Notes: generated by a model not told the origin, from the letters alone. A stretch of DNA of 64,000 bases from Solimonas sp041659605 (GCA_041659605.1 JBAZXW010000018.1:1-64000), one strand, 5' to 3'; counted from the first letter of the stretch, positions 19,836 through 30,643 are shown. Numbers and translations are program-made.

Positions 19836-20531
19836 ATGAGCAAACCCGCCGACCTGATCCGCCGCCGCAAGGCCCTGCATCTGGGCCTGATCGGCACGCT
19901 CGACGAAGCACAGGCGCAGATCGGCCTGCGTCTGTGGGACGCGTCCTTCGCCGAGCAGAAGCCCGCAGCGATCATCGAGTTCGTCGCCCAGCTCTCGGCG
20001 CAGCTCGCCCTGCCGCCCAAGCAGCGCCACGAAATGCGCATGGGCATCTACCAGGCCTTGCTCAAGTACGACGCCGGGCGCGAGCCGATCCCCGAAGTCA
20101 ACGGCGCGCGTCCGCCGCACGCGATGGCGGTGATGGCGCCGTCAATGCCCGAAACGGCGCCGGCGTGGGTCTCCGGCACACCGCAGTTCGTCGTCTTCAG
20201 CACGCTGCTGCAGCACCTGCTCGACGCCCTGCGCATCATGGAAGCGGTGGCCAGACACGACCTGATCCAGTCCCTGCGGGGATCCACTGGCCGCTCCGGC
20301 CTGGACTTTGGCCTGCATCACGCCCTGACGCAGTGGATCAAGGAAGGTGCATCGCTCAGCGCCTTTGCGACGGCGACCGAGGACGCGCTCGCGCTGGCCG
20401 TGCACACGCTGTACGTCGCCTTCTGCGAGGCGGTCGGCCCGGTCGCCGCGGATCAACTGTTGGCGCGCGCCGTGCGCGTCGCCGACGCGCTGCCGGAAGC
20501 GGCGCGCTTCCCGCCGCGGCGGCTCTTGTAG
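19836..20531 (+). CDS. Unknown protein encoded directly after amtB
   Basis: I do not recognise this 231-residue protein. It starts at an ATG 9 bp behind amtB with GGGAGCC as ribosome site, so it is surely co-transcribed. It has no signal peptide or clear membrane span; the sequence is Ala/Leu-rich and predicted mostly helical by eye, with an early FAEQKPAAIIEFVAQL and a final basic PPRRLL. The place normally taken by glnK or a regulator suggests a function tied to ammonium transport, but this is inference only. Confidence 0.75.
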   Translation: MSKPADLIRRRKALHLGLIGTLDEAQAQIGLRLWDASFAEQKPAAIIEFVAQLSAQLALPPKQRHEMRMGIYQALLKYDAGREPIPEVNGARPPHAMAVMAPSMPETAPAWVSGTPQFVVFSTLLQHLLDALRIMEAVARHDLIQSLRGSTGRSGLDFGLHHALTQWIKEGASLSAFATATEDALALAVHTLYVAFCEAVGPVAADQLLARAVRVADALPEAARFPPRRLL

Positions 20532-20566
20532 CCTTGTGCCCCTGGGAAACCAGCAATAAGCCCGTT

Positions 20567-20656
20567 CGCCCCGAGTGCCGCGCCGAAGGCGCGGTGTATC
20601 GAGGGGCCGCGCAGAGTCTCGATACGGCGCGACGCGCCTACTCGACTCGAACGGAT
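20567..20656. repeat. Complex intergenic palindrome (TATCGAG/CTCGATA type)
   Basis: The segment contains GCGCCGAAGGCGC-like and GTATCGAG...CTCGATAC inverted pairs followed by CGCGCCTACTCGA, resembling dispersed palindromic units. It lies between the ends of the amtB-linked gene and the Nudix gene, which converge. Confidence 0.5.
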
Positions 20657-20689
20657 CGAACTGCCTCGATCCACCTTCGGGACGCCAGA

Positions 20690-21208
20690 CTAACGCCCGG
20701 CGAAATACAGCGCAGCGTAGATGCGCGGCTCGATGAGCCGGCCATCCGCATGCTGCCTCTGCAGCCAGGCATGGACCTCGCGCAGCGGCACCAGGTGGAC
20801 ACGGATGTCCTCGCCGTCGACACCGCCGCCTGCGTGCACGCGTTGCAGGCCACGCACGCGCACCAGGTGCAGCATCTCCGAGGTCAGACCCGCGGCGACC
20901 GGGCCTGACATCAGCGGATCGACCTCGCGCCCGCGAAAGCCGGTTTCCTCCTCCAGCTCGCGCAGCGCCGACTCGAACACCGTCTCGTCGCGGAAATCGT
21001 GCTCGTCGCCCATCATGCCCGCCGGCAGCTCGATGCAGCGCCCGCGCAGCGGCACGCGGTACTGCTCGACCAGCACGATCTCGTCCTCGTCGGTGACCGC
21101 GAGCACGAACACCGCGCCGACGCTGTTGGTGCGGGCGACGTACTCCCAGCGGCCGTCGCGGACCAGGCGCAGGAACTTGCCGGTGTGTAGCTCTTCGATT
21201 TCGTCCAT
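20690..21208 (-). CDS. Nudix hydrolase (ADP-ribose pyrophosphatase-like)
   Basis: This 172-residue protein starts at the ATG at 21208, 2 bases after the rlmJ stop (TGAACATG). It has the Nudix box: Gly in ELPAGMMGD, then the catalytic helix RELEEETGF. The preceding VLVEQYRVPLRGRCIELPAG and the following PVAAGLTSEMLHLVRV fit the ADP-ribose/GDP-mannose pyrophosphatase branch (NudE/NudF-like). About eight extra residues lie between the Gly and Glu of the canonical box. It hydrolyses a nucleoside diphosphate linked to another moiety; the exact substrate is unassigned. Confidence 0.88.
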   Translation of the reverse strand: MDEIEELHTGKFLRLVRDGRWEYVARTNSVGAVFVLAVTDEDEIVLVEQYRVPLRGRCIELPAGMMGDEHDFRDETVFESALRELEEETGFRGREVDPLMSGPVAAGLTSEMLHLVRVRGLQRVHAGGGVDGEDIRVHLVPLREVHAWLQRQHADGRLIEPRIYAALYFAGR

Positions 21209-21210
21209 GT

Positions 21211-22047
21211 TCACTTCGTTCGCGGCCAGGGATCGCACGCGGTGCGGGCCTTGTCGCCCATCGCCAGCAGCGGCCTCAGCGCCGCCAGCACTGCTGGCGC
21301 GCTCTGCGTGAACGCATACGGCGGATTGACGACGAGAAGGCCGCAGGCGTGCATCTGGCCTTCGCTGGGCGCGCCGGTGTCGATCTGCAGGTTCAAGGCT
21401 TCCTGCGTCAAGGCGCCACGCACGCGACGCAGCCAGCGCTCGGTCTGGTAGCGGTTCTTGTACGGATACCACAGGGCGTAGACGCCGTTGCCGAAACGCT
21501 TGAGTGCCGACGCGAGGAAGTCCGCCGCCGCGTCGAACTCGTCGGCGCGCTCGAACGGCGGGTCGACCAGCACCAGCCCGCGGCGCTCCCTGGGCGGCAG
21601 CAGCGACGCGCTCTCGTAGCCGTCGCGCAGGTGCACCGCGGCGCGCGCATCGTCCGCCAGCCGCGCGCGCAGCTCGGCCGCGACCGCCGGAACCTTCTCG
21701 CAGACGATCACGCGATCCTGCGGACGCGCCAGCATCAAGGCGAACAGCGGCGACCCGGGATAGTGCGCCAGGGCGCCGCCGTCGTTGGCGCGGCGCACGA
21801 GCTGCAGGTAAGGCTGCAGCGCCGGCGGCACGACCGCCGCATCGCGCAGCCGCATGATGCCTTCAAGCGCTTCGCCGGTGCGCTGCGCGGCGACGTCGTC
21901 GAGCGGATACTCGCCGGCACCGCCATGGGTTTCGACATAGCACCATGGCGCATCCTTGGCGTTCAGGGCCGCCAGCAGCTCCACCAGCAGGGCGTGTTTG
22001 AAGACGTCGGCGAAGTTCCCGGCGTGATAACGGTGTTGGTAGTGCAC
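21211..22047 (-). CDS. rlmJ: 23S rRNA (adenine2030-N6)-methyltransferase
   Basis: The 278-residue protein is close to E. coli RlmJ in length and begins MHYQHRYHAGNFADVFKH, the diagnostic N-terminus. The SAM-binding region (YVETHGGAGEY) and the N6-adenine methyltransferase motif DPPFE are present, plus GVYALWYPYK. It methylates A2030 of 23S rRNA. A strong intrinsic terminator lies only about 30 bases before its ATG, implying a separate RNA or an attenuated leader. Confidence 0.95.
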   Translation of the reverse strand: MHYQHRYHAGNFADVFKHALLVELLAALNAKDAPWCYVETHGGAGEYPLDDVAAQRTGEALEGIMRLRDAAVVPPALQPYLQLVRRANDGGALAHYPGSPLFALMLARPQDRVIVCEKVPAVAAELRARLADDARAAVHLRDGYESASLLPPRERRGLVLVDPPFERADEFDAAADFLASALKRFGNGVYALWYPYKNRYQTERWLRRVRGALTQEALNLQIDTGAPSEGQMHACGLLVVNPPYAFTQSAPAVLAALRPLLAMGDKARTACDPWPRTK

Positions 22048-22075
22048 TGCGCATTATCCGTGCAGCCGCCCGCAC

Positions 22076-22170
22076 AAAAAAAGACCGCGGCTCGCGCATC
22101 CCCAAAGGGAGGCACTTGCCGCGGTCAACATTTGTCCGGCCTAAGGGAGGGAAAGTGACCGGACAACCAG
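22076..22170 (-). ncRNA. Candidate small RNA or attenuating leader upstream of rlmJ
   Basis: On the minus strand there are two hairpins. The first has arms TTGTCCGG/CCGGACAA enclosing a pyrimidine-rich loop with TTTCCCTCCCTT. The second has arms GACCGCGGC/GCCGCGGTC and ends in an uninterrupted run of 8 U (22083-22076), a classic intrinsic terminator. Both contain CCTCCCTT, an anti-Shine-Dalgarno-like sequence. The preceding gene already has its own terminator at 22264-22290, so this unit needs its own promoter; TGTAAA near 22175 is only a weak -10 candidate. It could be a free sRNA or a transcription attenuator for rlmJ. Confidence 0.55.
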
Positions 22171-22263
22171 CTTTTTACACCAGATCGCGCCTTTTTTCGA
22201 TACCAGCACGCGTATCCGGCCAGGGACCGGCTCGGCGGCCGGTCAGCTTGCCGTCCCGTAACG

Positions 22264-22290
22264 AAAAAGGGCCCCGGAAACCGGGGCCCT
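22264..22290 (-). terminator. Intrinsic terminator of the MHS transporter gene
   Basis: On the minus strand AGGGCCCCGG-TTT-CCGGGGCCCT is followed by a U-run, about 50 bases beyond the stop codon at 22339. The stem is 10 perfect base pairs. Confidence 0.92.
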
Positions 22291-22338
22291 GAAAGAGCGC
22301 ACATGAACGTTGCCGTGTCCCGAGTCGAATCGCCGCCG

Positions 22339-23988
22339 TCAGTCGTCGTGCAGCGAGTGGCGTTTGTGATCCTTCAAGGACAGAGTGCCGATCACCAGGG
22401 TCGCCGCGGCCACGACGATCGGATACCAGAGCCCCGAGTAGATGTTGCCCGAGGCCGCGACCATCGCCGTCGCCAGCAACGGCAGCATGCCGCCGAACCA
22501 GCCGTTGCCGATGTGATACGGCAGCGACATCGACGTGTAGCGGATCTTGGTCGGGAACAGCTCGACCAGGAACGCCGCGATCGGCCCGTAGACCATCGTC
22601 ACGTACAGCAGCAGGAGGAACAGCAGCGCCAGCGTGCCGACGTAGTTGACCTGACCCGGATCGGCCTTCGTCGGATAGCCGGTTGCCGCCAGAGCAGCCT
22701 TGAGCTTGACCTCGTCCCAGCCCTCGATCGTCTGATCGCCGATGCGCGTCACGACGCTCGTGCCCGGAACCGCCGGCAGCGAGTCGAAGGACAGGCCGGA
22801 CTTGGTCAGGAAGTCCTTGGCGCGGTCACAGTCGCTGAACTTGGTGCCGGGGGTGACGAACACGTGGAAGTCGCAATCCGACGCGGCAACGGAAATTGCC
22901 GTCTGCTCCTGGTACTGCTCCAGCGCCGGGTTCACGAAGTGCGTAAGACCATGGAAGATCGGGATGTATGTCAAGGCCGCCAGCAGACAACCGGCCATGA
23001 TGATCTTGAGGCGGCCGATCTTGTCGGACAGGCGCCCGAAGAAGATGAAGAACGGCGTGCCGATCAGCAGCGACGCACCGATCAAGGTGTACGCGGTGAG
23101 GAAGTCGAGCTTGAGCGTGATGGTCAGGAAGAACAGCGCATAGAACTGACCCGTGTACCAGACCACGCCCTGGCCGGCAGTCGCGCCGAGCAGCGCGAGC
23201 AGCACGTACTTGTTGTTCGGATACTTGAAGAAGCTGTCGCTGATCGGCGATTTCGAGCCCTTGCCTTCCGCCTTCATGCGCTGGAACACCGGCGACTCGT
23301 TCAGCTTCATGCGGATGTAGACGGACACGACCAGCAGCACGATCGACACTATGAACGGGACGCGCCAGCCCCACTCCGTGAAGGCCGCCGTGTCCAAGGC
23401 CGTGCGGGCGATGCCGATCACCAGCAGCGACAGGAAGAAACCGATCGTCGCCGTGGTCTGGATCCAGCTGGTCGCATAGCCGCGCTTGTCGTCCGCAGCA
23501 TGCTCCGCGACATAGGTCGCCGCACCGCCGTACTCGCCGCCCAGCGCCAGACCCTGCAACAGGCGCAGCGACACCAGGATGATCGGCGCCGCCATGCCGA
23601 TGCTCTCGTAGGTTGGCAGGAAGCCGACCGCGGCGGTCGACACGCCCATGACCAGGATCGTCACCAGGAAGGTGTATTTGCGTCCAACCAGATCGCCAAT
23701 ACGCCCGAACACGATCGCGCCGAACGGGCGCACCAGGAAACCCGCGGCGTAGGTCGCGAACGCCGACATCAGCGCCGCGGTCTCGTTGCCCTTGGGAAAG
23801 AACAGGGCAGCGAAGAACGGCGCCAGCGTCGCGTAGAGATAGAAGTCGTACCACTCGAACACCGTCCCGAGCGAGGACGCGAAGATGACCTTGCGCTCCT
23901 CCGCCTTGGTGATCCGCGGCCGCGCATGGGTCTTGTGCGCGTGCGCCGCGCCGGCGGGTATCGTGCCGGTCAGGGTTGCCTCGTTCAT
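22339..23988 (-). CDS. MFS transporter, metabolite:H+ symporter (MHS) type
   Basis: This 549-residue protein starts at the ATG at 23988 behind GAGGACC. It has 12 predicted membrane spans and MHS signatures: SSLGTVFEWYDFYLYATLAP, GRIGDLVGRKYTF (loop 2-3 motif) and GGEYGGAATYVAEHA. A hydrophilic insertion of about 90 residues (near residues 380-475) with a Cys pair (SDCDF, FSDCDRA) interrupts the C-terminal half. The family imports organic acids or zwitterions with protons. It is divergent from the CrbS-like kinase gene and shares with it two copies of the dyad also found at acs, so short carboxylates such as acetate are plausible substrates (inference). Confidence 0.9.
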   Translation of the reverse strand: MNEATLTGTIPAGAAHAHKTHARPRITKAEERKVIFASSLGTVFEWYDFYLYATLAPFFAALFFPKGNETAALMSAFATYAAGFLVRPFGAIVFGRIGDLVGRKYTFLVTILVMGVSTAAVGFLPTYESIGMAAPIILVSLRLLQGLALGGEYGGAATYVAEHAADDKRGYATSWIQTTATIGFFLSLLVIGIARTALDTAAFTEWGWRVPFIVSIVLLVVSVYIRMKLNESPVFQRMKAEGKGSKSPISDSFFKYPNNKYVLLALLGATAGQGVVWYTGQFYALFFLTITLKLDFLTAYTLIGASLLIGTPFFIFFGRLSDKIGRLKIIMAGCLLAALTYIPIFHGLTHFVNPALEQYQEQTAISVAASDCDFHVFVTPGTKFSDCDRAKDFLTKSGLSFDSLPAVPGTSVVTRIGDQTIEGWDEVKLKAALAATGYPTKADPGQVNYVGTLALLFLLLLYVTMVYGPIAAFLVELFPTKIRYTSMSLPYHIGNGWFGGMLPLLATAMVAASGNIYSGLWYPIVVAAATLVIGTLSLKDHKRHSLHDD

Positions 23989-24067
23989 GGGATCAGGTCC
24001 TCCAGTGTGGGCGGCGAGGGGATGCACCGCTGTGGCAAACGGTAGCCCGTGCCCGCCTGCGGAAACA

Positions 24068-24083
24068 TTCGCCTTTGGTCGCA
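24068..24083. promoter_or_regulatory. Putative CrbR operator, copy 3
   Basis: TTCGCCTTTGGTCGCA matches the reverse complement of the acs site at 30555-30570 at 14 of 16 bases. It lies between the divergent MHS transporter and CrbS-like kinase genes. Confidence 0.55.
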
Positions 24084-24111
24084 ACTCGGGGACAGGCGTC
24101 CGATTCAGGGC

Positions 24112-24127
24112 ATAGACTTTGGTCGAA
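24112..24127. promoter_or_regulatory. Putative CrbR operator, copy 4
   Basis: ATAGACTTTGGTCGAA reads TTCGACCAAAGTCTAT on the other strand, sharing the TTCGACCA half and the AAGTC or AGTC half with the acs sites. It is 44 bp from copy 3 and 36 bp before the kinase ATG. Confidence 0.5.
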
Positions 24128-24162
24128 CCGGACGCGGTGCCTGCTAACGGACAAATCACGTG

Positions 24163-27100
24163 ATGCCGGAATGGCTGCTGTTCCTGCTGTCGACGCTCTA
24201 TGTGGGCGTGCTGTTCGCGATCGCCTACTGGGGCGACCGGCGTGCGGCGCGTGCATCCGGACCGACGGCCCGGCCGTGGACCTACAGCCTCGCGCTGGCC
24301 GTCTACTGCACGTCGTGGACCTTTTACGGCGCCGTCGGGCGCGCCGCTGAAAGCGGTTGGGACTTCCTGCCGATCTATCTCGGCCCGATGCTGGTGTTCC
24401 TGCTCGGGGCACCGCTGCTTGAACGCCTGCTGCAGCTGTGCCGGCGGCACAACATCACCTCCGTCGCCGACTTCATCGGCGCGCGCTACGGCCGCCGGCA
24501 GCAGCTTGCCAGCCTGGTCACAGTGATCGCGGTGATCGGCATCCTTCCCTACCTCGCCCTGCAGCTCAAGGCGGTGGCCGTGTCGATGGACGTTCTGGTC
24601 GCACCTGGCTCGCGCTCGGTCGGCTGGCTCAGCGACGGCGCGCTGGTGACGGCGATCCTGCTCGCCGTGTTCGCGATCCTGTTCGGCACGCGCCAGGTGT
24701 CGTCGCGCGAGAACCACCACGGCCTGGTGCTGGCCGTCGCTTTCGAGTCGATCGTCAAGCTGGCCGCGTTCCTCGTCGTCGGCCTGTATGCCGCCTACGG
24801 CGTCTTCGGCGGACTCGGCGACGCCGTCGCCGCTGCGCTGAGCCAGCCCAAGGTCACCGCGGCGATGGCGCGTCCGCAATGGATGGCCGGGTTCTTCGCA
24901 CAGACGGTGCTGGCGATGGCGGCGATCCTGTGCCTGCCACGCCAGTTTCACATCATGATCGTCGAGAACGGCGATCCGGCCGACTTGCGCGCCGCGCGCT
25001 GGATCTTCCCCGGCTATCTGGCGCTGATCTCGCTGTTTGTGTTGCCGATCGCCGGCGCCGGTGCCGTGGTGCTTGGCGGCAGTGCGCCGCCCGACACCTA
25101 CGTCCTGAATCTGCCGCTGCAGGGCGGCCACACCGGCGTGGCCCTGTTCGCCTACCTGGGCGGATTCTCGGCCGCGACCAGCATGGTGATCGTCTCGACC
25201 ATTGCCCTGTCGACCATGCTCAGCAACGAACTGGTGATCCCGCTGCTCCTGCGCTGGCAGCCGTTCGGACTGGCGCGAGGACACGATCTGTCCGGACTGA
25301 TCAAGGGCGTACGTCGCCTGAGCATCGTCGCCCTGCTCGCGCTGGCCTATCTGTACACGCGCTTCTTCGCCGCCGGCGGATCGCTCGCTTCGATCGGCCT
25401 GCTGTCGTTTGCAGCAGTGCTGCAGTTCGCGCCGGCGCTGCTCGGCGGCCTGTACTGGAAACGCGGCACGCACCAGGGCGTGCTCGCCGGCCTCATCGCC
25501 GGCTTCCTGGTGTGGGGCTACACGCTGATGCTGCCGACCCTGCTCGGACCCGATGCGGCGCTCGTTCGCGACGGGCCGCTGGGCCTGTCCTGGCTGCGTC
25601 CGCAGGCGCTGCTGGGGGTCGACTGGCTCGACGCGGTGACGCACGGCACCGTCTGGAGCCTGGCCTGCAACCTGCTCGGCTACGTGCTCGGCTCGCGCTG
25701 GTTCGTCGCCGGCTTGCGCGATCATCTGCACGCGGTGCGCTTCATCGGCGAAGTCGAACCGGGCGCGCTGCCGCGCGAAGCCGCCGCCGGCAACGCCACG
25801 GTCGGCGACCTGCGCACGCTACTCGAACGCTTCTTCGGCAGCGAGCGCGCGGCGCAGCAACTGCACGGCTACGGCACGCGCATCGGCGTCGTCCTGCACG
25901 ACCGCGACCGCGCGACACCGGAGCTGGTGCGCGCCAGCGAGCGTCTCCTGGCCGGCGCGCTCGGTGCCTCGTCGGCGCGCGTGGTCATGGCCTCGATGCT
26001 GCGCGGGCGCGACATGCAGGTCGAAGACGTGATCCAGCTGCTCGACGAAACCTCGCACGCCCTGCAGTTTTCGCGCGAGCTGCTGCAGGCCGCGCTGGAG
26101 CACCTGCCGCAGGGTGTCAGCGTGGTCGACCAGGAGCTGCGCCTGGTCGCCTGGAACCATCGTTACGTGCGGCTGTTCGGCTACCCCGAGGAACTGGTCA
26201 CGCAGGGGCGGCCGATCGAGGACCTGATCCGCCACAACGCCGAACATGGCCTGATTGGCGGCCTGATCGACGCCGCGCAGGCGCAGGACATCGAAGCCCT
26301 GGTCGCACGCCGCCTCGAACACATGCGCGCCGGTCGCGCCCACGAACACGAGCGCGAGATGCCGGACGGCACGGTGATCCAGATCCGCGGCAACCCGATG
26401 CCCGGCGGCGGTTTCGTCACCAGTTACACCGACGTCAGCGAGTACAAGCGCCAGCAGGCGCACTTGCAGGAGCTGGCGGATACGCTGGAACAGCGCGTAC
26501 GCGAGCGCACCGACGAGCTGTCGCGGCTGGCCGGCGAGCTGGCGGCGGCGAAAGCCACGGCCGACCGCGCCAATACCGCGAAAACGCGCTTTCTCGCCGC
26601 CGCGTCGCACGACCTCGTGCAGCCGATCAGCGCCGCGCGCCTGTTCCTCGCCGCAGTCGATCGCGAACGCGCAGCGCCGGAGCTGCGCACGCTGGTGCAG
26701 AACGTCGAAGGCGCACTGGCCGCCGCCGAGCGGCTGCTGTCGGCCTTGCTCGACATCTCGCGCCTGGACGCTGGCGCGCTGCCGGTGCGCCGCGAACACC
26801 TGATGCTGTCGACGGTGCTGGCGCCGCTGACCGCGGAATTCGCCGTGCTGGCGAAAGAGCGCGGCCTGGAGCTGCGCGCGCGCAACTGCGAGGCGGTGGT
26901 CTTCACCGATCCGGGACTGCTGCGCCGCATCCTGCAGAACTTCCTGTCCAATGCACTGCGCTATACCGCGTCCGGCCGCGTGCTGCTCGGCTGCCGCCGC
27001 GCCCGCGGCAGCGTGCGCATCGAGGTCTGGGACACCGGGCCCGGCATCCCGGCGTCGCGCCAGCAGGAGATCTTCGAGGAGTTCCGTCGCCTGCGCAGCC

Positions 27101-27684
27101 ACGACACCCGCGGCGAAAGCGGCCTCGGCCTCGGCCTTGCGATCGCCGACCGCACCGCCCGCCTGCTCGGACACGAGATCGGCATGCGTTCGACCGAAGG
27201 TCGCGGCAGCGTGTTCTGGATCCGCGTGCCGCTCGGCAATCCGGCGGCAGTGCGCGCGCCCGCCGATCCGCGTGCGCGCGCCGCGCCGGCCTTCGATCAT
27301 CCGCAGGTTCTGTGCATCGAGAACGAGGCGGCGGTGCTCGCCGGCATGAAGGCGCTGCTCGAAAGCTGGGGCTGCCGCGTCGTCGCCTGCACCAGCCTCG
27401 CCGAGGCCGAAGCGCACTGGCGCGGCGGCGCGCACGCGCCCGATCTGGCGCTGGTCGACTACCACCTCGATGACGGCGCCTCCGGCATCGACGCGCTCGA
27501 CGCGCTGCGCCGGCGCTGGCAGCGCGATGTGCCGGGCATCGTCGTCACCGCCGACCACACGCCGCAGGCGCGTCAGGCCGCGGTCGACCGCGGCTACGCC
27601 TTCCTGCCCAAGCCGGTGGCGGTCGCCAAGCTGCGCGCGCTGGTCAACCGCATCCTCGGCGAGCGCGTCGCCGACGGCGCATAG
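24163..27684 (+). CDS. crbS: CrbS-like hybrid sensor kinase with Na+/solute symporter domain
   Basis: This 1173-residue protein starts at the ATG at 24163 (GTG directly before is an alternative). Residues about 1-520 are a sodium/solute symporter-like module of some 13 spans. A linker leads to a PAS domain (LPQGVSVVDQELRLVAWNHR, near 650), a coiled coil, and a histidine kinase core: H-box ASHDLVQP, N-box NFLSNALRYT, DTGPGIP and GLGLGLAI. A C-terminal receiver has its Asp in LALVDYHL and Lys in LPKPV. This architecture is that of CrbS/MxtR kinases that control acetyl-CoA synthetase. The matching regulator and acs follow, which supports the assignment. Autoregulation through the upstream dyads is possible. 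Confidence 0.92.
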   Translation: MPEWLLFLLSTLYVGVLFAIAYWGDRRAARASGPTARPWTYSLALAVYCTSWTFYGAVGRAAESGWDFLPIYLGPMLVFLLGAPLLERLLQLCRRHNITSVADFIGARYGRRQQLASLVTVIAVIGILPYLALQLKAVAVSMDVLVAPGSRSVGWLSDGALVTAILLAVFAILFGTRQVSSRENHHGLVLAVAFESIVKLAAFLVVGLYAAYGVFGGLGDAVAAALSQPKVTAAMARPQWMAGFFAQTVLAMAAILCLPRQFHIMIVENGDPADLRAARWIFPGYLALISLFVLPIAGAGAVVLGGSAPPDTYVLNLPLQGGHTGVALFAYLGGFSAATSMVIVSTIALSTMLSNELVIPLLLRWQPFGLARGHDLSGLIKGVRRLSIVALLALAYLYTRFFAAGGSLASIGLLSFAAVLQFAPALLGGLYWKRGTHQGVLAGLIAGFLVWGYTLMLPTLLGPDAALVRDGPLGLSWLRPQALLGVDWLDAVTHGTVWSLACNLLGYVLGSRWFVAGLRDHLHAVRFIGEVEPGALPREAAAGNATVGDLRTLLERFFGSERAAQQLHGYGTRIGVVLHDRDRATPELVRASERLLAGALGASSARVVMASMLRGRDMQVEDVIQLLDETSHALQFSRELLQAALEHLPQGVSVVDQELRLVAWNHRYVRLFGYPEELVTQGRPIEDLIRHNAEHGLIGGLIDAAQAQDIEALVARRLEHMRAGRAHEHEREMPDGTVIQIRGNPMPGGGFVTSYTDVSEYKRQQAHLQELADTLEQRVRERTDELSRLAGELAAAKATADRANTAKTRFLAAASHDLVQPISAARLFLAAVDRERAAPELRTLVQNVEGALAAAERLLSALLDISRLDAGALPVRREHLMLSTVLAPLTAEFAVLAKERGLELRARNCEAVVFTDPGLLRRILQNFLSNALRYTASGRVLLGCRRARGSVRIEVWDTGPGIPASRQQEIFEEFRRLRSHDTRGESGLGLGLAIADRTARLLGHEIGMRSTEGRGSVFWIRVPLGNPAAVRAPADPRARAAPAFDHPQVLCIENEAAVLAGMKALLESWGCRVVACTSLAEAEAHWRGGAHAPDLALVDYHLDDGASGIDALDALRRRWQRDVPGIVVTADHTPQARQAAVDRGYAFLPKPVAVAKLRALVNRILGERVADGA

Positions 27685-27687
27685 CTC

Positions 27688-27742
27688 GTAGCCCGGGCGC
27701 AGTCCGGGGATGTACGGAACTCCCGGGTTTCACCCGGGCTAC
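27688..27742. repeat. REP-like palindrome, GTAGCCCGG type, copy 1
   Basis: GTAGCCCGGG at the left pairs with CCCGGGCTAC at the right in a composite hairpin. It fills the space between the convergent kinase and response regulator genes, and its terminal CTA forms the TAG stop codon of the regulator gene. Confidence 0.85.
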
Positions 27743-28428
27743 TCCTCGTCTTCGCCCGGCTCCGCCGGCGGCACTTCGAGCGCGGTCGATTCCGCCTGCA
27801 TCAGGCGCTGCGCCAGCAGCGCCGCCTGCGTGCGCCGGATCAAGCCGAGCTTGCGCAGGATCGCGGTGACGTGCGCCTTGACGGTCGCCTCCATGACGTC
27901 GAACTCGAAGGCGATCTGCTTGTTGAGGCGGCCGTCGGCCAGCATCATGAACACCTTGAACTGCTGCGGCGTCAGGCTGGCAATGCGCTGCGCCAGCTCG
28001 CGCTCGTGCGCATCCGCCGCCGGCGCGTCGGCGATCTGTGGCGGCGCCCAGATGCCGCCGCCGATGACATGGCGCAGCGCGCGCGCCATGTCATCGAGCG
28101 GCGCCGACTTGGGAATGTAGCCGGAGGCACCGAAATCCAGCGCGCGCTGCATGATCGCCGGCTCCTCGTGACCGGACACGACCACCACTGGCAGTTCGGG
28201 GTGTTCGTTGCGCAGGAACAGCAGCGACGAGAAACCTTGCGCGCCCGGCATGTGCAGATCGAGCAGCACCAGATCCGTGGTCGGATGCTCCAGCACGGCC
28301 GCCTGCAGCGACGCAAACGCATCGACCTCGATCACCTGCGCCTCCGGCAGGATCTGCCGCAGCGCCTGCACCAGCGCGCTGCGGAACAGCGGATGATCGT
28401 CGGCGACGATGAGGGTCTGCGCGGCCAT
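27739..28428 (-). CDS. crbR: CrbR-like LuxR/NarL-family response regulator
   Basis: The 229-residue protein has a receiver domain (acidic pocket VADDH, phospho-acceptor Asp57 in LLDLHMPG, Lys107 in YIPKSAP) and a C-terminal LuxR-type helix-turn-helix (LTPQQFKVFMMLADG through ATVKAHVTAILRKLG). It is convergent with the CrbS-like kinase and separated from it only by a REP element; acs lies on the other side in the same direction. In known systems this pair activates acs. The stop codon TAG lies inside the REP element, so the acidic tail (EPGEDEE) may have been set by its insertion. Confidence 0.92.
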   Translation of the reverse strand: MAAQTLIVADDHPLFRSALVQALRQILPEAQVIEVDAFASLQAAVLEHPTTDLVLLDLHMPGAQGFSSLLFLRNEHPELPVVVVSGHEEPAIMQRALDFGASGYIPKSAPLDDMARALRHVIGGGIWAPPQIADAPAADAHERELAQRIASLTPQQFKVFMMLADGRLNKQIAFEFDVMEATVKAHVTAILRKLGLIRRTQAALLAQRLMQAESTALEVPPAEPGEDEE

Positions 28429-28438
28429 GCGCCGCAGT

Positions 28439-28493
28439 GTAGCCCGGACGCAGTCCGGGGTCGCGATACGTCCCCGGACTGCGTCCGGGCTAC
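28439..28493. repeat. REP-like palindrome, GTAGCCCGG type, copy 2
   Basis: Two perfectly complementary 22-bp arms starting GTAGCCCGGACGCAGTCC enclose an 11-bp loop. It sits between acs (stop 28504) and the response regulator gene start (28428), where it could uncouple the two genes. Confidence 0.92.
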
Positions 28494-28503
28494 TGCGAGG
28501 GGC

Positions 28504-30462
<1,959 letters not shown>

Positions 30463-30525
30463 CTCTTCGACTCCATCGCGATTTGTCGTGCTGTCATTGT
30501 CGCCCCCCGTCGCGGGGGCGCCCCA

Positions 30526-30541
30526 TTCGACCATAGTCGAA
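30526..30541. promoter_or_regulatory. Putative CrbR operator, copy 1 (acs/porin)
   Basis: TTCGACCATAGTCGAA is an inverted repeat with perfect 6-bp arms and a 4-bp centre, 64 bp upstream of the acs ATG and 103 bp before the porin ATG. Confidence 0.6.
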
Positions 30542-30554
30542 ACCGGCCCGCGCA

Positions 30555-30570
30555 TTCGACCAAGGGCGAA
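30555..30570. promoter_or_regulatory. Putative CrbR operator, copy 2 (acs/porin)
   Basis: TTCGACCAAGGGCGAA shares 13 of 16 bases with copy 1 and starts 29 bp from it, close to three helical turns, as expected for two dimers on one DNA face. Confidence 0.6.
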
Positions 30571-30643
30571 TGGCGGGACGTCCATCAGGCTCGCACAGTG
30601 CTGTCGACGCGCTGAACGGCGCAGCACCCCACGAGGAGACGGC

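Noticed and set aside
23989..25731. Upstream extension of the MHS transporter frame
   Set aside because: It lies antisense to the CrbS-like kinase gene and is rich in Gln/Arg; the transporter family start is at 23988.
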